The notes under the pieces: model-generated
What the model was told of the DNA's origin: nothing
The model's input: only the letters and a program-made list of their open reading frames with translations
Database searches by the model: none
From: Alkalihalobacillus sp. LMS39
GTDB lineage: Bacteria > Bacillota > Bacilli > Bacillales > Bacillaceae_F
Direction of reading: 5' to 3'
Length of the DNA: 64,000 nucleotides
NCBI RefSeq assembly: GCF_022812285.1
Contig: NZ_CP093300.1
Location: forward strand, 1,054,001 to 1,118,000
Part shown: piece after piece, positions 1-8,243 of the stretch
How the letters are laid out: each line of letters opens with the position of its first letter
How positions within the stretch are numbered: the first letter of the stretch is position 1
Translations under genes and position numbers: made by a program

Positions 1-671
1 ACCTCGTCTTTATTCTTGTCGTTTTCGGCCATACCCAATTTTTAAGCGGCTGGAACCGCGAGGAAATCATTTTTATTTACGGATTCTTTTTAGTTCCATT
101 TGCGATTTTTCAAGCGTTTTTTAATATATGGGACTTTAACGAACGGTATATCGTAAAAGGGGAAATGGACCGAATATTAACACGACCGATTCACAGTTTG
201 TTTCAAATTATACTAGAACGAATGGAGCTTGAATCATTATTCGGTGTCATTACTGGTATCGCAATTATGGTGTACGCCGCTATGCATTTAGATTTAACCT
301 TCACATGGTATGACCCGTTTGTTTTTATCGTCTTTGTATTAGGCGGAGCATTTATTTACGCAAGTATTTTCATCATGATTGCAAGCATCTCCTTTTGGTC
401 AGATAGCCGTACTGACATCATGCCGATGATGTACAATATCGGAAACTACGGCCGATATCCGGTTGATATTTACAATCAAGTCATCCGCTTTGTTCTCACA
501 TGGATATTGCCGTTCGCCTTTGTTGGTGTGTATCCTGCTGCTTACTTTCTAGGGCGAGAAGAATGGTATGTATTTGCCTTCTTAACGCCAGTTGTAGCCG
601 TTGTGTTTTTCCTTCTATCGATTATGTTGTGGAATAAAGGCGTGACAAAATATCGCGGCGCAGGGAATTAG
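1..671 (+). CDS. ABC-2 type transporter permease (C-terminal part)
   Basis: The reading frame is open from the window edge (first whole codon at 3) to the stop at 669-671, so this is the last ~222 residues of a longer gene. The translation is very hydrophobic with about five membrane segments and ends in a short basic tail. The loop residues (RPIHSLFQII, a GNYGRYPVDIY motif and a later ILPFAFVGVYPA stretch) are typical of the ABC-2 permease family found in pairs with an ATPase (daunorubicin-type exporters, PF06182-like). The protein would form one membrane half of an ATP-driven exporter; the ATPase and sister permease should lie upstream, outside the window. The substrate cannot be told. A terminator follows directly, so this is the last gene of its operon. 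Confidence 0.75.
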   Translation, partial: LVFILVVFGHTQFLSGWNREEIIFIYGFFLVPFAIFQAFFNIWDFNERYIVKGEMDRILTRPIHSLFQIILERMELESLFGVITGIAIMVYAAMHLDLTFTWYDPFVFIVFVLGGAFIYASIFIMIASISFWSDSRTDIMPMMYNIGNYGRYPVDIYNQVIRFVLTWILPFAFVGVYPAAYFLGREEWYVFAFLTPVVAVVFFLLSIMLWNKGVTKYRGAGN

Positions 672-676
672 AGGAG

Positions 677-709
677 AAAGCTGAACCTTAAAGGTTCGGC
701 TTTTTTTTT
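677..709 (+). terminator. Rho-independent terminator
   Basis: Stem GCTGAACC / GGTTCGGC (one G-U pair) with a TTAA loop, followed by nine T residues. It starts six bases after the ABC permease stop codon. Confidence 0.9.
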
Positions 710-933
710 CGAGGTCACAGAAGCCGTTATTTGTGAACTTTACTAGCGATTCAGAAAATAAGCGGCCACCAGCGCTGTAATTTAATAAAAGTTTCCTCCT
801 GGCAAAAATATAGTCTATGTTCAGGTTAGTTTACCCTCGTTATATTAGTTGTTTTCGCTTAAAAACGTTGCTCTAGACCCACACGATAGTCATTTGCTAG
901 GATTAAAAAGCAGAATACTTATTGGTGGTGTCG

Positions 934-1857
934 ATGATGGAAAACAATCGTTTCAAGCAAGCGGAGACAGCAACTTGGATCGGAATTATAGCAAATGGAA
1001 TGTTAGCGATTATGAAAGGAATCATTGGATGGATAGCAGGAAGTCGAGCATTAATAGCCGATGCTGCTCATTCGGCGTCCGATGTAGCCGGTTCATTTGC
1101 CGTTTTAGCTGGGTTGAAAACCGCGAAAAAGCCACCGGATAAAGACCATCCATATGGTCATGGCAAAGCCGAAAATATAGCGACGATCGTTGTGGCGATT
1201 TTATTAATTGTTGTTGGGCTGGAAATTGCGTTATCTTCACTTAAACTATTTTTCGAAGATGCACCCGTGGCTCCAAAAGGCATTGCCTTACTTGCCATTC
1301 TCATATCGATTCTCGTAAAAGAAATCTTGTTTCAATATAAATATCGGTTAGCGAAAAAAATCAACAGCCAGGCTTTACTAGCTGAAGCATGGCATCATCG
1401 TTCAGATGTCCTTTCTTCTGTTGCAGCTTTTGTTGGAGTGTTTGGAGCGATGCTCGGTCAGCAATATCAAATCCCAGTTCTCTTATATTTTGACCCTCTT
1501 GCTGGACTAATTGTAGCTGTCATCGTCATCAAAATTGGCTTTTCTCTAGCCAAGCAATCAAGCTCAGTAATGATGGAACAAGTGTTAGAACAAGAGGAAG
1601 TCCAACCGTTTTACGAAACTGTCTCAATGATAGAAGGCGTCAAAAACATAGATGAGATTTTAGCAAGAACACACGGGCATTACGTCGTTGTTGATATTAA
1701 AGTCGCTGTTGATGCAAACTTAAGTGTTGCAGAAGGCCATATGATTTCAAAGCAAGTCAAAGAGAAGCTACTAACCGATCATGATAAAATTAAGAAAGTG
1801 TTTGTTCATATTAACCCGTATCAAAGCGATTATGATAAAAGTAAAGTTGTGTTGTAG
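934..1857 (+). CDS. Cation diffusion facilitator (CDF) metal exporter
   Basis: Membrane exporter that exchanges a divalent metal (Mn, Zn, Fe or Co) for protons. Two metal-site motifs of the CDF family are visible: DAAHSASDV in membrane helix 2 and EAWHHRSDV in helix 5 (H/D-x3-D pattern). The cytoplasmic loop carries DHPYGHGKAE, and the C-terminal ~80 residues form the soluble dimerisation domain with the conserved THGHYVVVDIKV stretch. About 307 residues, usual for the family. In-frame TTG/GTG codons occur at 922-930, but they overlap the likely ribosome binding site (GGTGGTG, 924-930), so ATG 934 or 937 is preferred. The HD/HSD pattern and length resemble the B. subtilis manganese exporters MneP/MneS, but metal specificity is not proven. 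Single-gene unit closed by a terminator. Confidence 0.88.
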   Translation: MMENNRFKQAETATWIGIIANGMLAIMKGIIGWIAGSRALIADAAHSASDVAGSFAVLAGLKTAKKPPDKDHPYGHGKAENIATIVVAILLIVVGLEIALSSLKLFFEDAPVAPKGIALLAILISILVKEILFQYKYRLAKKINSQALLAEAWHHRSDVLSSVAAFVGVFGAMLGQQYQIPVLLYFDPLAGLIVAVIVIKIGFSLAKQSSSVMMEQVLEQEEVQPFYETVSMIEGVKNIDEILARTHGHYVVVDIKVAVDANLSVAEGHMISKQVKEKLLTDHDKIKKVFVHINPYQSDYDKSKVVL

Positions 1858-1867
1858 TGTCGATGAA

Positions 1868-1911
1868 GAAAGAGTCCGAATCGTGTGAAGTGATTCGGGC
1901 TCTCTTTTTTG
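1868..1911 (+). terminator. Rho-independent terminator
   Basis: Stem AGAGTCCGAATC / GATTCGGGCTCT with a short loop and a T-run, 12 bases after the CDF gene. Confidence 0.9.
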
Positions 1912-1921
1912 TTTAAACGAT

Positions 1922-2047
1922 ATGAAAAATTTAGGTGTAGCAGTGAAGTTTTGAAAGCTTATTCTAGAAGAGCGAAGGCTGCGAACATGCTCGTTTCACC
2001 CCAAGAAGAGCACTTGGGGTTCACTGTCAAAGGCGGGAAGGGCTCCG
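1922..2047 (+). repeat. Dispersed ~100-125 bp repeat, copy A
   Basis: This stretch is nearly identical to the reverse complement of 40276-40399. Over a core of about 100 bases I count only about six differences. Shared words include GAAAGCTTATTCTAGAAGAG, CGAAGGCTGCG, TTTCACCCCAAGAAGAGCAC and GTTCACTGTCAAAGGCGGG. In this copy CCCCAAG / CTTGGGG can form a 7-bp hairpin. It lies between convergent genes and has no believable reading frame. Function unknown; a mobile intergenic element or small structured RNA are both possible. Confidence 0.8.
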
Positions 2048-2072
2048 AACTTAGTTTGCAAAGAATAGACGT

Positions 2073-2480
2073 TCAATGTTGGTCAATTTTTATAGTAGGA
2101 TTATGCTTTAACAGTTGCTCAATGAATTGCTGTTGATCTATTGGGGAAATCTGAACCGTTCGATAGGGCGCATACTGGATTTCGATTTTATCCATAGATA
2201 AAGCCGGGGCCGTAAATGGATTTTTTGTTAATCGAATCTGTTCAATATCCGCTATCTTAACGAGTAATTTAATCGGGCCACATTTAATGAATAGCGTTTC
2301 CGATTCAATCATGTAACCGGTCTGAAACCAGACCCATCCTAGGAAAATCGCACATATAACCGGAATGATCATCCCCAAAATCGTAATTTCAGCAACGAAT
2401 ATAGGCGGGAAAACAAACGCAAAAATACATACCCATATGAGAATCGTCATCCAGACATCTTTTTTCGATGGAAAGTACAT
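2073..2480 (-). CDS. PH-domain membrane protein (YyaB/bPH_4-like)
   Basis: About 135 residues: two membrane helices at the N-terminus (residues ~8-50, separated by a short turn) followed by a small beta-rich domain of ~75 residues with the pattern SETLFIKCGPIKLLVKIADI and a later VQISPIDQQQFIEQL helix. This layout matches the bacterial PH-like domain family seen in YyaB-type proteins. A GTG start 12 bases upstream is possible, but AAAAGGGGTG sits right on it; ATG 2480 has proper spacing from that Shine-Dalgarno. Function unknown; probably a membrane-associated housekeeping or stress protein. The four-core repeat cluster lies immediately upstream of it. Confidence 0.6.
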   Translation of the reverse strand: MYFPSKKDVWMTILIWVCIFAFVFPPIFVAEITILGMIIPVICAIFLGWVWFQTGYMIESETLFIKCGPIKLLVKIADIEQIRLTKNPFTAPALSMDKIEIQYAPYRTVQISPIDQQQFIEQLLKHNPTIKIDQH

Positions 2481-2558
2481 AGCCGAAATCACCCCTTTTA
2501 TATGTTGTACGGAAAAGGGAGGGGAAACGTTTCAATCGGTGTTGATCGGTTTTGCAAG

Positions 2559-2738
2559 CGGACATTAGTTCCGTTATTTATAGAAAAAACACCGATTCAC
2601 TCGTGCTATCGGACATGTGTTCCGTTATTACTAGAAAAATCGCTGTCTTCGTCACCGTATCTAGACGATTAACGGAACAGATGTCCGAACGGTGGCTGAA
2701 AACTCAAGTTTCTAATGAATTAGCGGAATAGATGTCCG
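2559..2738. repeat. Four-core intergenic repeat, cluster 1
   Basis: Four 15-bp cores at 2559, 2610, 2673 and 2724. The first two read CGGACATTAGTTCCG-like; the last two are inverted (CGGAACAGATGTCCG-like). Start-to-start spacing is 51, 63 and 51 bp. The spacer sequence differs from clusters 2 and 3, yet the geometry is kept. It sits between two divergent genes. Confidence 0.85.
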
Positions 2739-2836
2739 TTACAAATAACAACTTCCATTTTTTAAATAAAAAAACAATTCCCTTTTCCTATATTTGGTAT
2801 AAAATGAAAATATCGATAGAGAAGGAGGGAAAACGC

Positions 2837-3982
2837 TTGAAGACTAGAAATCTTGTTCTTCTAATACTAGGGGTACTCACTGGTCTTTTTATTATTATTA
2901 CAACAACGGTTTTTGGCATTTATTATGTCATTAAAGAAAAAGGATTTGAAATGGTGGTCTCTATTTCGACTGAAGAAAAAGTAGAAAGGGATTCATATTC
3001 AATTCATCATTCTGTCAGCAAGGACCGTGTGAAGGAAATAGAAGAAGCGTTATCAAGTGTGTTTGAATTAGGAGAAACGTGGTTTGGACAAGTAGACATG
3101 AATGAAAAACTAATTATTAAAATGGTAAGCAATGATGAAAAGTTGTTAACCGCGAGTCGGACTGGTGAATACGACATCATACAAAATGCCATTAGGGTTA
3201 ATCAAAACTTAAATAAGGAATCTTTTTATGGGACACTAGCACATGAAGTTGCACATGCTTATACACAAGGGTACATATATAACAAAGAAAAAGTAATGAT
3301 GACCGATGTCCTCCCGTTATGGTTTATTGAGGGAATCGCGGATACATTTTCTTATCAACTGTATGATCGTTATTACAGTGATTCACCATACGAAGAATGG
3401 AATGAGATTGAACCATTTCATAACATTCCGAATGAGGCGGTCGGATTTAGCCATTATGAGTTGTCACGTTTTGCTGTGGAACACCTAGTCTCTGAATATG
3501 GATTATCAATCATTACCGATATTATCGACGAGACGCTCGAAACAAATGATTTTGAAGGTGTGTTTAATAAAAAGACAGATTATTTGCTATCAGATTATCA
3601 TAAACTATTTGAATTTGAAGAAGATGAATATGAAACTATTTTAAAGTTACTTGAACAGAAAGAGGAAGACAAAGCAGAAAAGGCAATCGTAAAAGTATTG
3701 GAAGAAAAACCAGAGTATTTTATGGGTGCTTCCTTTTTCTATTCTCAGTATATTTATATACTGGAAGAACAAAATCGACATGAGGAGGCATTAGAATTAG
3801 TAGAAAAGTTTTTAAAACTTGATTATTCTCCAATATCTTTATTAAGAGCTTCAAAAATTGCCGTTAATTCAGACAAGGAACTTGCGTTAGAATACGGAAA
3901 ACAAGCTTTACATCGAGCTGAAGTAAGTGGGTATGAGTTGGGGCTGTATCAAAAGTGGTTGAAGGATTTGAGTGAGGAGTAG
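2837..3982 (+). CDS. Membrane-anchored gluzincin-type metallopeptidase with C-terminal helical repeats
   Basis: The start is set by GAAGGAGGG followed by TTG at 2837; an upstream in-frame ATG at 2732 falls inside a repeat and lacks a ribosome binding site. 381 residues: one N-terminal membrane helix (residues ~6-30), then an extracytoplasmic domain with zinc motif HEVAH in TLAHEVAHAYTQGY and a downstream WFIEGIADTFSY glutamate motif (third zinc ligand), as in Peptidase_MA-like gluzincins. The last ~110 residues are rich in helix pairs resembling TPR repeats (EALELVEKFLK and similar). Likely an outer-face protease or a chaperone-like derivative; the substrate is unknown. Flanked on both sides by four-core repeat clusters. 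Confidence 0.72.
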   Translation: MKTRNLVLLILGVLTGLFIIITTTVFGIYYVIKEKGFEMVVSISTEEKVERDSYSIHHSVSKDRVKEIEEALSSVFELGETWFGQVDMNEKLIIKMVSNDEKLLTASRTGEYDIIQNAIRVNQNLNKESFYGTLAHEVAHAYTQGYIYNKEKVMMTDVLPLWFIEGIADTFSYQLYDRYYSDSPYEEWNEIEPFHNIPNEAVGFSHYELSRFAVEHLVSEYGLSIITDIIDETLETNDFEGVFNKKTDYLLSDYHKLFEFEEDEYETILKLLEQKEEDKAEKAIVKVLEEKPEYFMGASFFYSQYIYILEEQNRHEEALELVEKFLKLDYSPISLLRASKIAVNSDKELALEYGKQALHRAEVSGYELGLYQKWLKDLSEE

Positions 3983-3994
3983 GGGATTTCGTAA

Positions 3995-4173
3995 CGGACA
4001 CCAGTTCCGCTAATCACGCAAAATCAATGATTTTTACAACCCGTTCGGACATCAGTTCCGTTACTTGGCGAGAATCAAACTGAAAAGTTGAGAATTTCGT
4101 AAAGTAGCGGAACGAATGTCCGATAGATTCGAGAAAACTAGTGTTTTTGGCAATTTAACGGAACAGATGTCCG
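3995..4173. repeat. Four-core intergenic repeat, cluster 2
   Basis: Cores at 3995, 4046, 4108 and 4159 (two CGGACAYCAGTTCCG, then two inverted CGGAACRDATGTCCG). Spacing is 51, 62 and 51 bp. Spacer sequence closely matches cluster 3. Lies between convergent genes. Confidence 0.9.
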
Positions 4174-4183
4174 ATACGAATTC

Positions 4184-4471
4184 CTAACTATATAAACTTG
4201 GTAAAACCACAAGCAGTACCAATAAAAGAACAGCAACAAACAAACCTATTCCTACTAAAAGAATCCACCAATGATATTTGTTCTTTATTTGAAAAATGTA
4301 ATTCCCCACCCAAAACAGATATAAGAAACCAAGTAGACTAAACACTTTTGGATTAAATGGTGAAATTGAACTAGCAGAAGGGTTGGAGAAGAAAGCGACT
4401 GTTACAATCCCTAGTACAACAAAGAAAATAATATTCACAATATGTATCAAAATTGACCAAGATGTTTTCAA
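4184..4471 (-). CDS. Small membrane protein of unknown function
   Basis: 95 residues with three predicted membrane helices (residues ~8-30, ~43-62 and ~68-93) and almost no soluble part. The start is TTG 4471, preceded by GGAGG with 7-base spacing. I recognise no family. Single gene, convergent with the metallopeptidase; the four-core repeat separates the two stop codons. Confidence 0.6.
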   Translation of the reverse strand: MKTSWSILIHIVNIIFFVVLGIVTVAFFSNPSASSISPFNPKVFSLLGFLYLFWVGNYIFQIKNKYHWWILLVGIGLFVAVLLLVLLVVLPSLYS

Positions 4472-4620
4472 AATAAAACCTCCAGTTATACCTTTATATA
4501 TTTGGACTATATTCTAATTCGGTATTAATGTAAATAAGATATTTACTTGCAAATCATATCATCACTAATAAGTATTCAATGATACAACTAAGAGTACGAG
4601 TATAAAATTTTTTAGATAAA

Positions 4621-4647
4621 ATTTAGTACTAGTTACTAGTACTAAAT
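4621..4647. promoter_or_regulatory. 27-bp palindrome resembling overlapping FapR operators
   Basis: Perfect inverted repeat ATTTAGTACTAG-TTA-CTAGTACTAAAT, 61 bp before the plsC-like start codon and next to a possible -10 (GATAAT, 4648-4653). TTAGTA-N5-TACTAG and its mirror overlap within it, matching the TTAGTA-N5-TACTAA form of FapR sites. FapR represses fatty acid and phospholipid genes, including plsC, in B. subtilis, which fits the downstream gene. Confidence 0.6.
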
Positions 4648-4707
4648 GATAATATATATATGAATTAACAATAGAGTTAACTTATAGACTTTGGAGGAGG
4701 AAGAGAA

Positions 4708-5280
4708 TTGTATCGAATTGTAACTTATATTTTAAAAATGATTTTACGAGTGCTTCATAAAGTGAATATAAAAAATGGCCATGTAATCCCTCAAAAAGGT
4801 CCTTTTATCATAGCTTGTACACATACTGGATGGGTAGATGTTCTGCAGTTAGGAACAAGTTTGTTACCGCTAGAAATTCATTATATGGCGAAAAAGGAAT
4901 TGTTTAATAGAAAACTAACTTCGATTCTTTTGAAAAAACTAAATGCATTTCCTGTGGATAGAGATAATCCTGGACCAAGTACACTGAAAATACCTAATCG
5001 GTTGTTGGCAGATGGAAAAATTGTTGGGATTTTTCCAAGTGGAACAAGAACAGATGAACTATCATCCTTAAAGCAAGGGGCGATCGCCATTGCACAACGC
5101 AATGGTGTCCCGGTCATTCCAGTCATTTATAAAGGACCTAATAATGTAAAAGAACTACTATTTAAAAGGGAAGCTACTTTAATATTTCAAGAACCTATTG
5201 TTATTACTACAAAGGATAAAAAAGCTAGGGAAAATTTCACCAATGTATTGGAGGAACGGTTAACAAAAGTTCAATACTAA
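4708..5280 (+). CDS. plsC: 1-acyl-sn-glycerol-3-phosphate acyltransferase (PlsC family)
   Basis: Transfers an acyl chain to lysophosphatidate to make phosphatidate in membrane lipid synthesis. 190 residues with the catalytic HX4D motif (HTGWVD, residues ~34-39), a block around FPVDRDNPG, and the substrate motif FPSGTRTDE (residues ~112-120). Starts with TTG 4708 behind GGAGGAGG. Length fits short Bacillus PlsC (YhdO) proteins. A palindrome of FapR type lies in the promoter region, supporting a lipid role. Other lysophospholipid acyltransferases share the same motifs, so exact acceptor specificity is inferred. Confidence 0.85.
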   Translation: MYRIVTYILKMILRVLHKVNIKNGHVIPQKGPFIIACTHTGWVDVLQLGTSLLPLEIHYMAKKELFNRKLTSILLKKLNAFPVDRDNPGPSTLKIPNRLLADGKIVGIFPSGTRTDELSSLKQGAIAIAQRNGVPVIPVIYKGPNNVKELLFKREATLIFQEPIVITTKDKKARENFTNVLEERLTKVQY

Positions 5281-5389
5281 AACTAATTGACGTAACTGAT
5301 ATTTGCTAGGATGCTAACAAACGGTATTACTTTCAATAAGATAAGTGGCCTAATAATGATGATTGTTTGCTTGGTAAGTGTCATCATAA

Positions 5390-5568
5390 TGGACACCAGT
5401 TCCGCTAATCTCGCAAAAACAACAATATTTACAACCCGTTCGGACATCAGTTCCGTTACTTGCCGAAAATCAAACTGAGAAATAGAGATTTTAGCATAGT
5501 AGCGGAACGTATGTCCGATAGGTTCGAGAAAACTAGTGTTTTGGGCAATTTAGCGGAACAGATGTCCG
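5390..5568. repeat. Four-core intergenic repeat, cluster 3
   Basis: Cores at 5390, 5441, 5503 and 5554 with spacing 51, 62 and 51 bp; two cores in one orientation then two inverted. The first core begins TGGACA instead of CGGACA. Spacers are mostly shared with cluster 2. Lies between convergent genes. Confidence 0.9.
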
Positions 5569-5579
5569 AACACATGATT

Positions 5580-6209
5580 TCACGCCGCTTCCCCAGAAAG
5601 ATACTTGTTCACCTTTGACCCTACATACAAAAAACTAGCAATAATCAAGCCGGTAAACACCCACCCACTAATTTGCAAATACATAAGCATATAATGATAG
5701 CCATCAACACCATAAACGGACAAAAGCCATGCTTTTCCGCCATTTTGGACGACTCCTCGTAACACAAATAATAAGGTAATGCCTTGATATAGCCGATAAA
5801 ATGTTTTTTGCGAAAATAGTTGAATGCTTTCTTTTTTCGATATACCTTGCAATGCTGCGACATCCGCGGCAAAGTATAGGGCCAATGGTCGCCTAAAGAA
5901 AATTGATAGTAGAAACAAACTCGCAAAGACGAAGCCAACATAAACTTGATTCCATAACATCGTTTCGGCGGTGCTAGATATAAGGTTGATAGTTGTAGTA
6001 ACTAGAAGGGAACTGATAATAAAGAAACCTAGTAAATTAAATTGTCGATATTTTACAAAACGATATCCGGTGTACACAATGCCTGGGACGGTTGATAAGA
6101 GCAGTGCATAATAATCACCAAGTGGTTGGCGTCCATATGTCCAGATGAAATATGGAATGACAAAATAACAAAGAATGTCGAGTAACATCGTTGCTTTTGA
6201 TTGTTTCAT
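5580..6209 (-). CDS. VC0807-type multi-pass membrane protein
   Basis: 209 residues with about six membrane helices. The pattern LDILCYFVIPYFIWTYGRQPLGDYYALLLSTVPG, seen here as two adjoining blocks, then GFRRPLALYF-like residues (FFRRPLALYFAADV) is characteristic of the VC0807 family, often wrongly called transporters. ATG 6209 is preceded by AAGGTG. The start overlaps the end of a decayed MerR regulator (ATGA overlap), so the pair was probably a regulator-target operon. Biochemical function unknown. Confidence 0.65.
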   Translation of the reverse strand: MKQSKATMLLDILCYFVIPYFIWTYGRQPLGDYYALLLSTVPGIVYTGYRFVKYRQFNLLGFFIISSLLVTTTINLISSTAETMLWNQVYVGFVFASLFLLSIFFRRPLALYFAADVAALQGISKKESIQLFSQKTFYRLYQGITLLFVLRGVVQNGGKAWLLSVYGVDGYHYMLMYLQISGWVFTGLIIASFLYVGSKVNKYLSGEAA

Positions 6210-6469
6210 GCTTGTTCACCTTGATAATAATGAATTATCGCCCTTTCAATTAACTTAACAATGTCTTTCTGGAATGGATAGAATCCAAATCAATTAAACT
6301 ATCTCTTCAAGTATTGAATCATATGTAATTGTGCTAATGCCTGTTCCTCATACAGTCGATGACCTCCTTCACTTTTGGCAGAAGGCGTTAATAAGCCAAT
6401 TTCATCATAATAACGCAATGTGCGCACAGTTACTCCGCTCAACTCTGCTAATTTACCAATCGTATACAT
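6206..6469 (-). pseudogene. MerR-family regulator, interrupted by two in-frame stops
   Basis: From ATG 6469 the translation is a clear MerR DNA-binding head (YTIGKLAELSGVTVRTLRYYDEIGLL, read as two pieces) followed by RLYEEQALAQLHMIQYLKR. A TAG stop follows at 6299-6301. The same frame then has two residues, a TGA, and continues as FGFYPFQKDIVKLIERAI to a TGA that overlaps the next gene's ATG. The post-stop segment looks like the usual second-helix region of MerR proteins. The remaining 56-residue peptide could still bind DNA but lacks any effector domain. Family assignment is firm; the pseudogene call is inference. Confidence 0.6.
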
Positions 6470-6555
6470 AAGCATCCCCATCTTTTTTTGACGTCTCTCT
6501 ATTATATAATCCTACCGTAACGGAAGATTCAACAAAAGTTAATTAATAAAACTAA

Positions 6556-6584
6556 TTGACGAAACTGACATTTTCTAGGATAAT
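6556..6584 (+). promoter_or_regulatory. Probable sigma-A promoter of the chemotaxis receptor
   Basis: TTGACG (6556-6561), 17-bp spacer, GATAAT (6579-6584), 42 bp before the GTG start. The surrounding ~40 bp is repeated at 5281-5320 with only a few changes. Confidence 0.5.
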
Positions 6585-6626
6585 AGACCTATACAATAAA
6601 ATAAAACATATAGGTGGCGAACGAAA

Positions 6627-8099
6627 GTGGACAAGGAACTTATTCTTCATAAGAAAAATGTACTAGTAGTGAGGTTATTTTGGTTCTCGGTATTGTTAGG
6701 AGCCCTAGCTTCGGTTTTAGCGGGTAGTTATCAAGAGACATTTACGATTGCTGTTGTCGGTGGTGGGATTTCCGTTATTGTAACAGTCTTAGTACTAAAG
6801 AAGTGGGCGACGGAATATGTTCAGTATATTTCTGCTGTTGGCTTAGCAATTTTAGTTTATTTCTTTGCGGTTACAACACCAAATTTAAATTCAATGATTC
6901 TTATTTTTTATACGATTGCGATTATTTCTTTGTATCATAATTATAAATCAATTATTTTTAGTGGCTTATTAGGAATGAGCTTAAGCTTCTTTTTATACAC
7001 AAACTTTCAAGTTGAAGTATTCAGTGGAATGGGGACAGTTGGCTATATCTTTTTAAATATTTTATTCATTCTTATTATTACAATTTTAGCGTTCCAAACA
7101 AAAATGGGTGAAAAGTTGCAGCGAGAAACTGAAGAAAAAGGGATAGCGGCTGTAGCGGTTCAAGAAAATCTTCAAAATGTTGTCGATGAAATTCACCGCT
7201 CAGTCGATTCTTTAACGAATGTTGGTGACTCGCTTGACCGCAACATTGCGGAGTCACGTGAAATTTCAAATGAGCTTTCCCAAACATTCCAAGAAGTTTC
7301 AAGTGGCATTTCCTCACAAACAAACAGTGTGAATGATATAAGTGCCTCTATTCAGGAAATTGATTCAAAAGTAACAACGTCGAATGAAAGTTCCAAACAT
7401 GTCATTGATTTGGCGAAACAAACGACAGAGCTGACAAGTGAAGGAAATGAAGAAATTAACCGATTAAATGTGAAAATCAATCAAGTGAGTGAAACGATTG
7501 AACATGTCGGCGATTTAATGAAAGGCTTGCAAGAGCAAAGCAAAAACATCGGGAGTATTCTATTGCAAATCGGTGAAATCTCAGACCAAACAAATTTACT
7601 AGCTTTAAATGCATCGATAGAAGCAGCGAGAGCAGGAGAGCATGGAAAAGGCTTTGCCGTTGTTGCAAGTGAGGTACGAAAGTTAGCGGAAATGACGAGA
7701 AGCTCAGCGGACGAAGTGGAACAAATGATTACAGGTATGGTAGAAAAAACAAATCAAGTTTCTTCGTTTGTCGCTGATGGGCAAGCAGAAATGAAGGAAG
7801 GCTTGCAGTCTACTGAACGTGCGAACGAAGTATTTGCAGGGATTTTACAACAATCAAAAGATGTAGAAATGCAATCAAAACACTTAACTGATTTATTGCA
7901 ATCTCTTCAAAAAGATACGAATGTCATTGTCAATGAGTCCGTATCGATTGCAAATGTAACAGACCAATCAAGTGCTGCAGTTCAGCAAGTATTAGCATCC
8001 GTCGAACATCAAAATGAGCGAATGGAAACATTAGCATCAAACTTCACAGAGCTAATGACCGTGACCAAACAATTAGAACAAGTTATGACAAAAAAATAA
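6627..8099 (+). CDS. Methyl-accepting chemotaxis protein with six-helix membrane sensor
   Basis: 490 residues. Residues ~15-165 form about six closely spaced membrane helices with no large outside loop, so it senses something at or within the membrane. The rest is a long coiled-coil signalling domain with the highly conserved hairpin tip [20 protein letters not shown] and [16 protein letters not shown] (around residues 320-350), which contacts CheA and CheW. No HAMP domain is obvious. Start GTG 6627 is preceded by AGGTGG. Its ligand is unknown. It stands alone, with its own promoter and a terminator-like hairpin after it. Confidence 0.92.
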   Translation: MDKELILHKKNVLVVRLFWFSVLLGALASVLAGSYQETFTIAVVGGGISVIVTVLVLKKWATEYVQYISAVGLAILVYFFAVTTPNLNSMILIFYTIAIISLYHNYKSIIFSGLLGMSLSFFLYTNFQVEVFSGMGTVGYIFLNILFILIITILAFQTKMGEKLQRETEEKGIAAVAVQENLQNVVDEIHRSVDSLTNVGDSLDRNIAESREISNELSQTFQEVSSGISSQTNSVNDISASIQEIDSKVTTSNESSKHVIDLAKQTTELTSEGNEEINRLNVKINQVSETIEHVGDLMKGLQEQSKNIGSILLQIGEISDQTNLLALNASIEAARAGEHGKGFAVVASEVRKLAEMTRSSADEVEQMITGMVEKTNQVSSFVADGQAEMKEGLQSTERANEVFAGILQQSKDVEMQSKHLTDLLQSLQKDTNVIVNESVSIANVTDQSSAAVQQVLASVEHQNERMETLASNFTELMTVTKQLEQVMTKK

Positions 8100-8111
8100 T
8101 AGAATTCCCCC

Positions 8112-8150
8112 AATATCCTACTGTGAAAAAAGCAGTAGGATATTCTCATT
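8112..8150 (+). terminator. Terminator-like hairpin
   Basis: Perfect 12-bp stem AATATCCTACTG / CAGTAGGATATT with a 9-base A-rich loop; the T-run after it is weak (CTCATTTATTT). Confidence 0.6.
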
Positions 8151-8243
8151 TATTTGAAATTGAATCGTTTCTATCATTGTTTTAACAGTGTCTCATGTTA
8201 TATTATTTACGCAATCACAGAAACGAAAAAATGGAGAAGAATG

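Noticed and set aside
849-1240. Reading frames overlapping the start of the CDF gene (849-1142 plus strand, 1022-1240 minus strand)
   Set aside because: Overlap the clear CDF exporter and lack ribosome binding sites and homologous features.
2559-5568. The repeated cores considered as a CRISPR array
   Set aside because: Cores are 15 bp, half are inverted, the three clusters are separated by genes, spacers are partly identical between clusters, and no cas genes are present.
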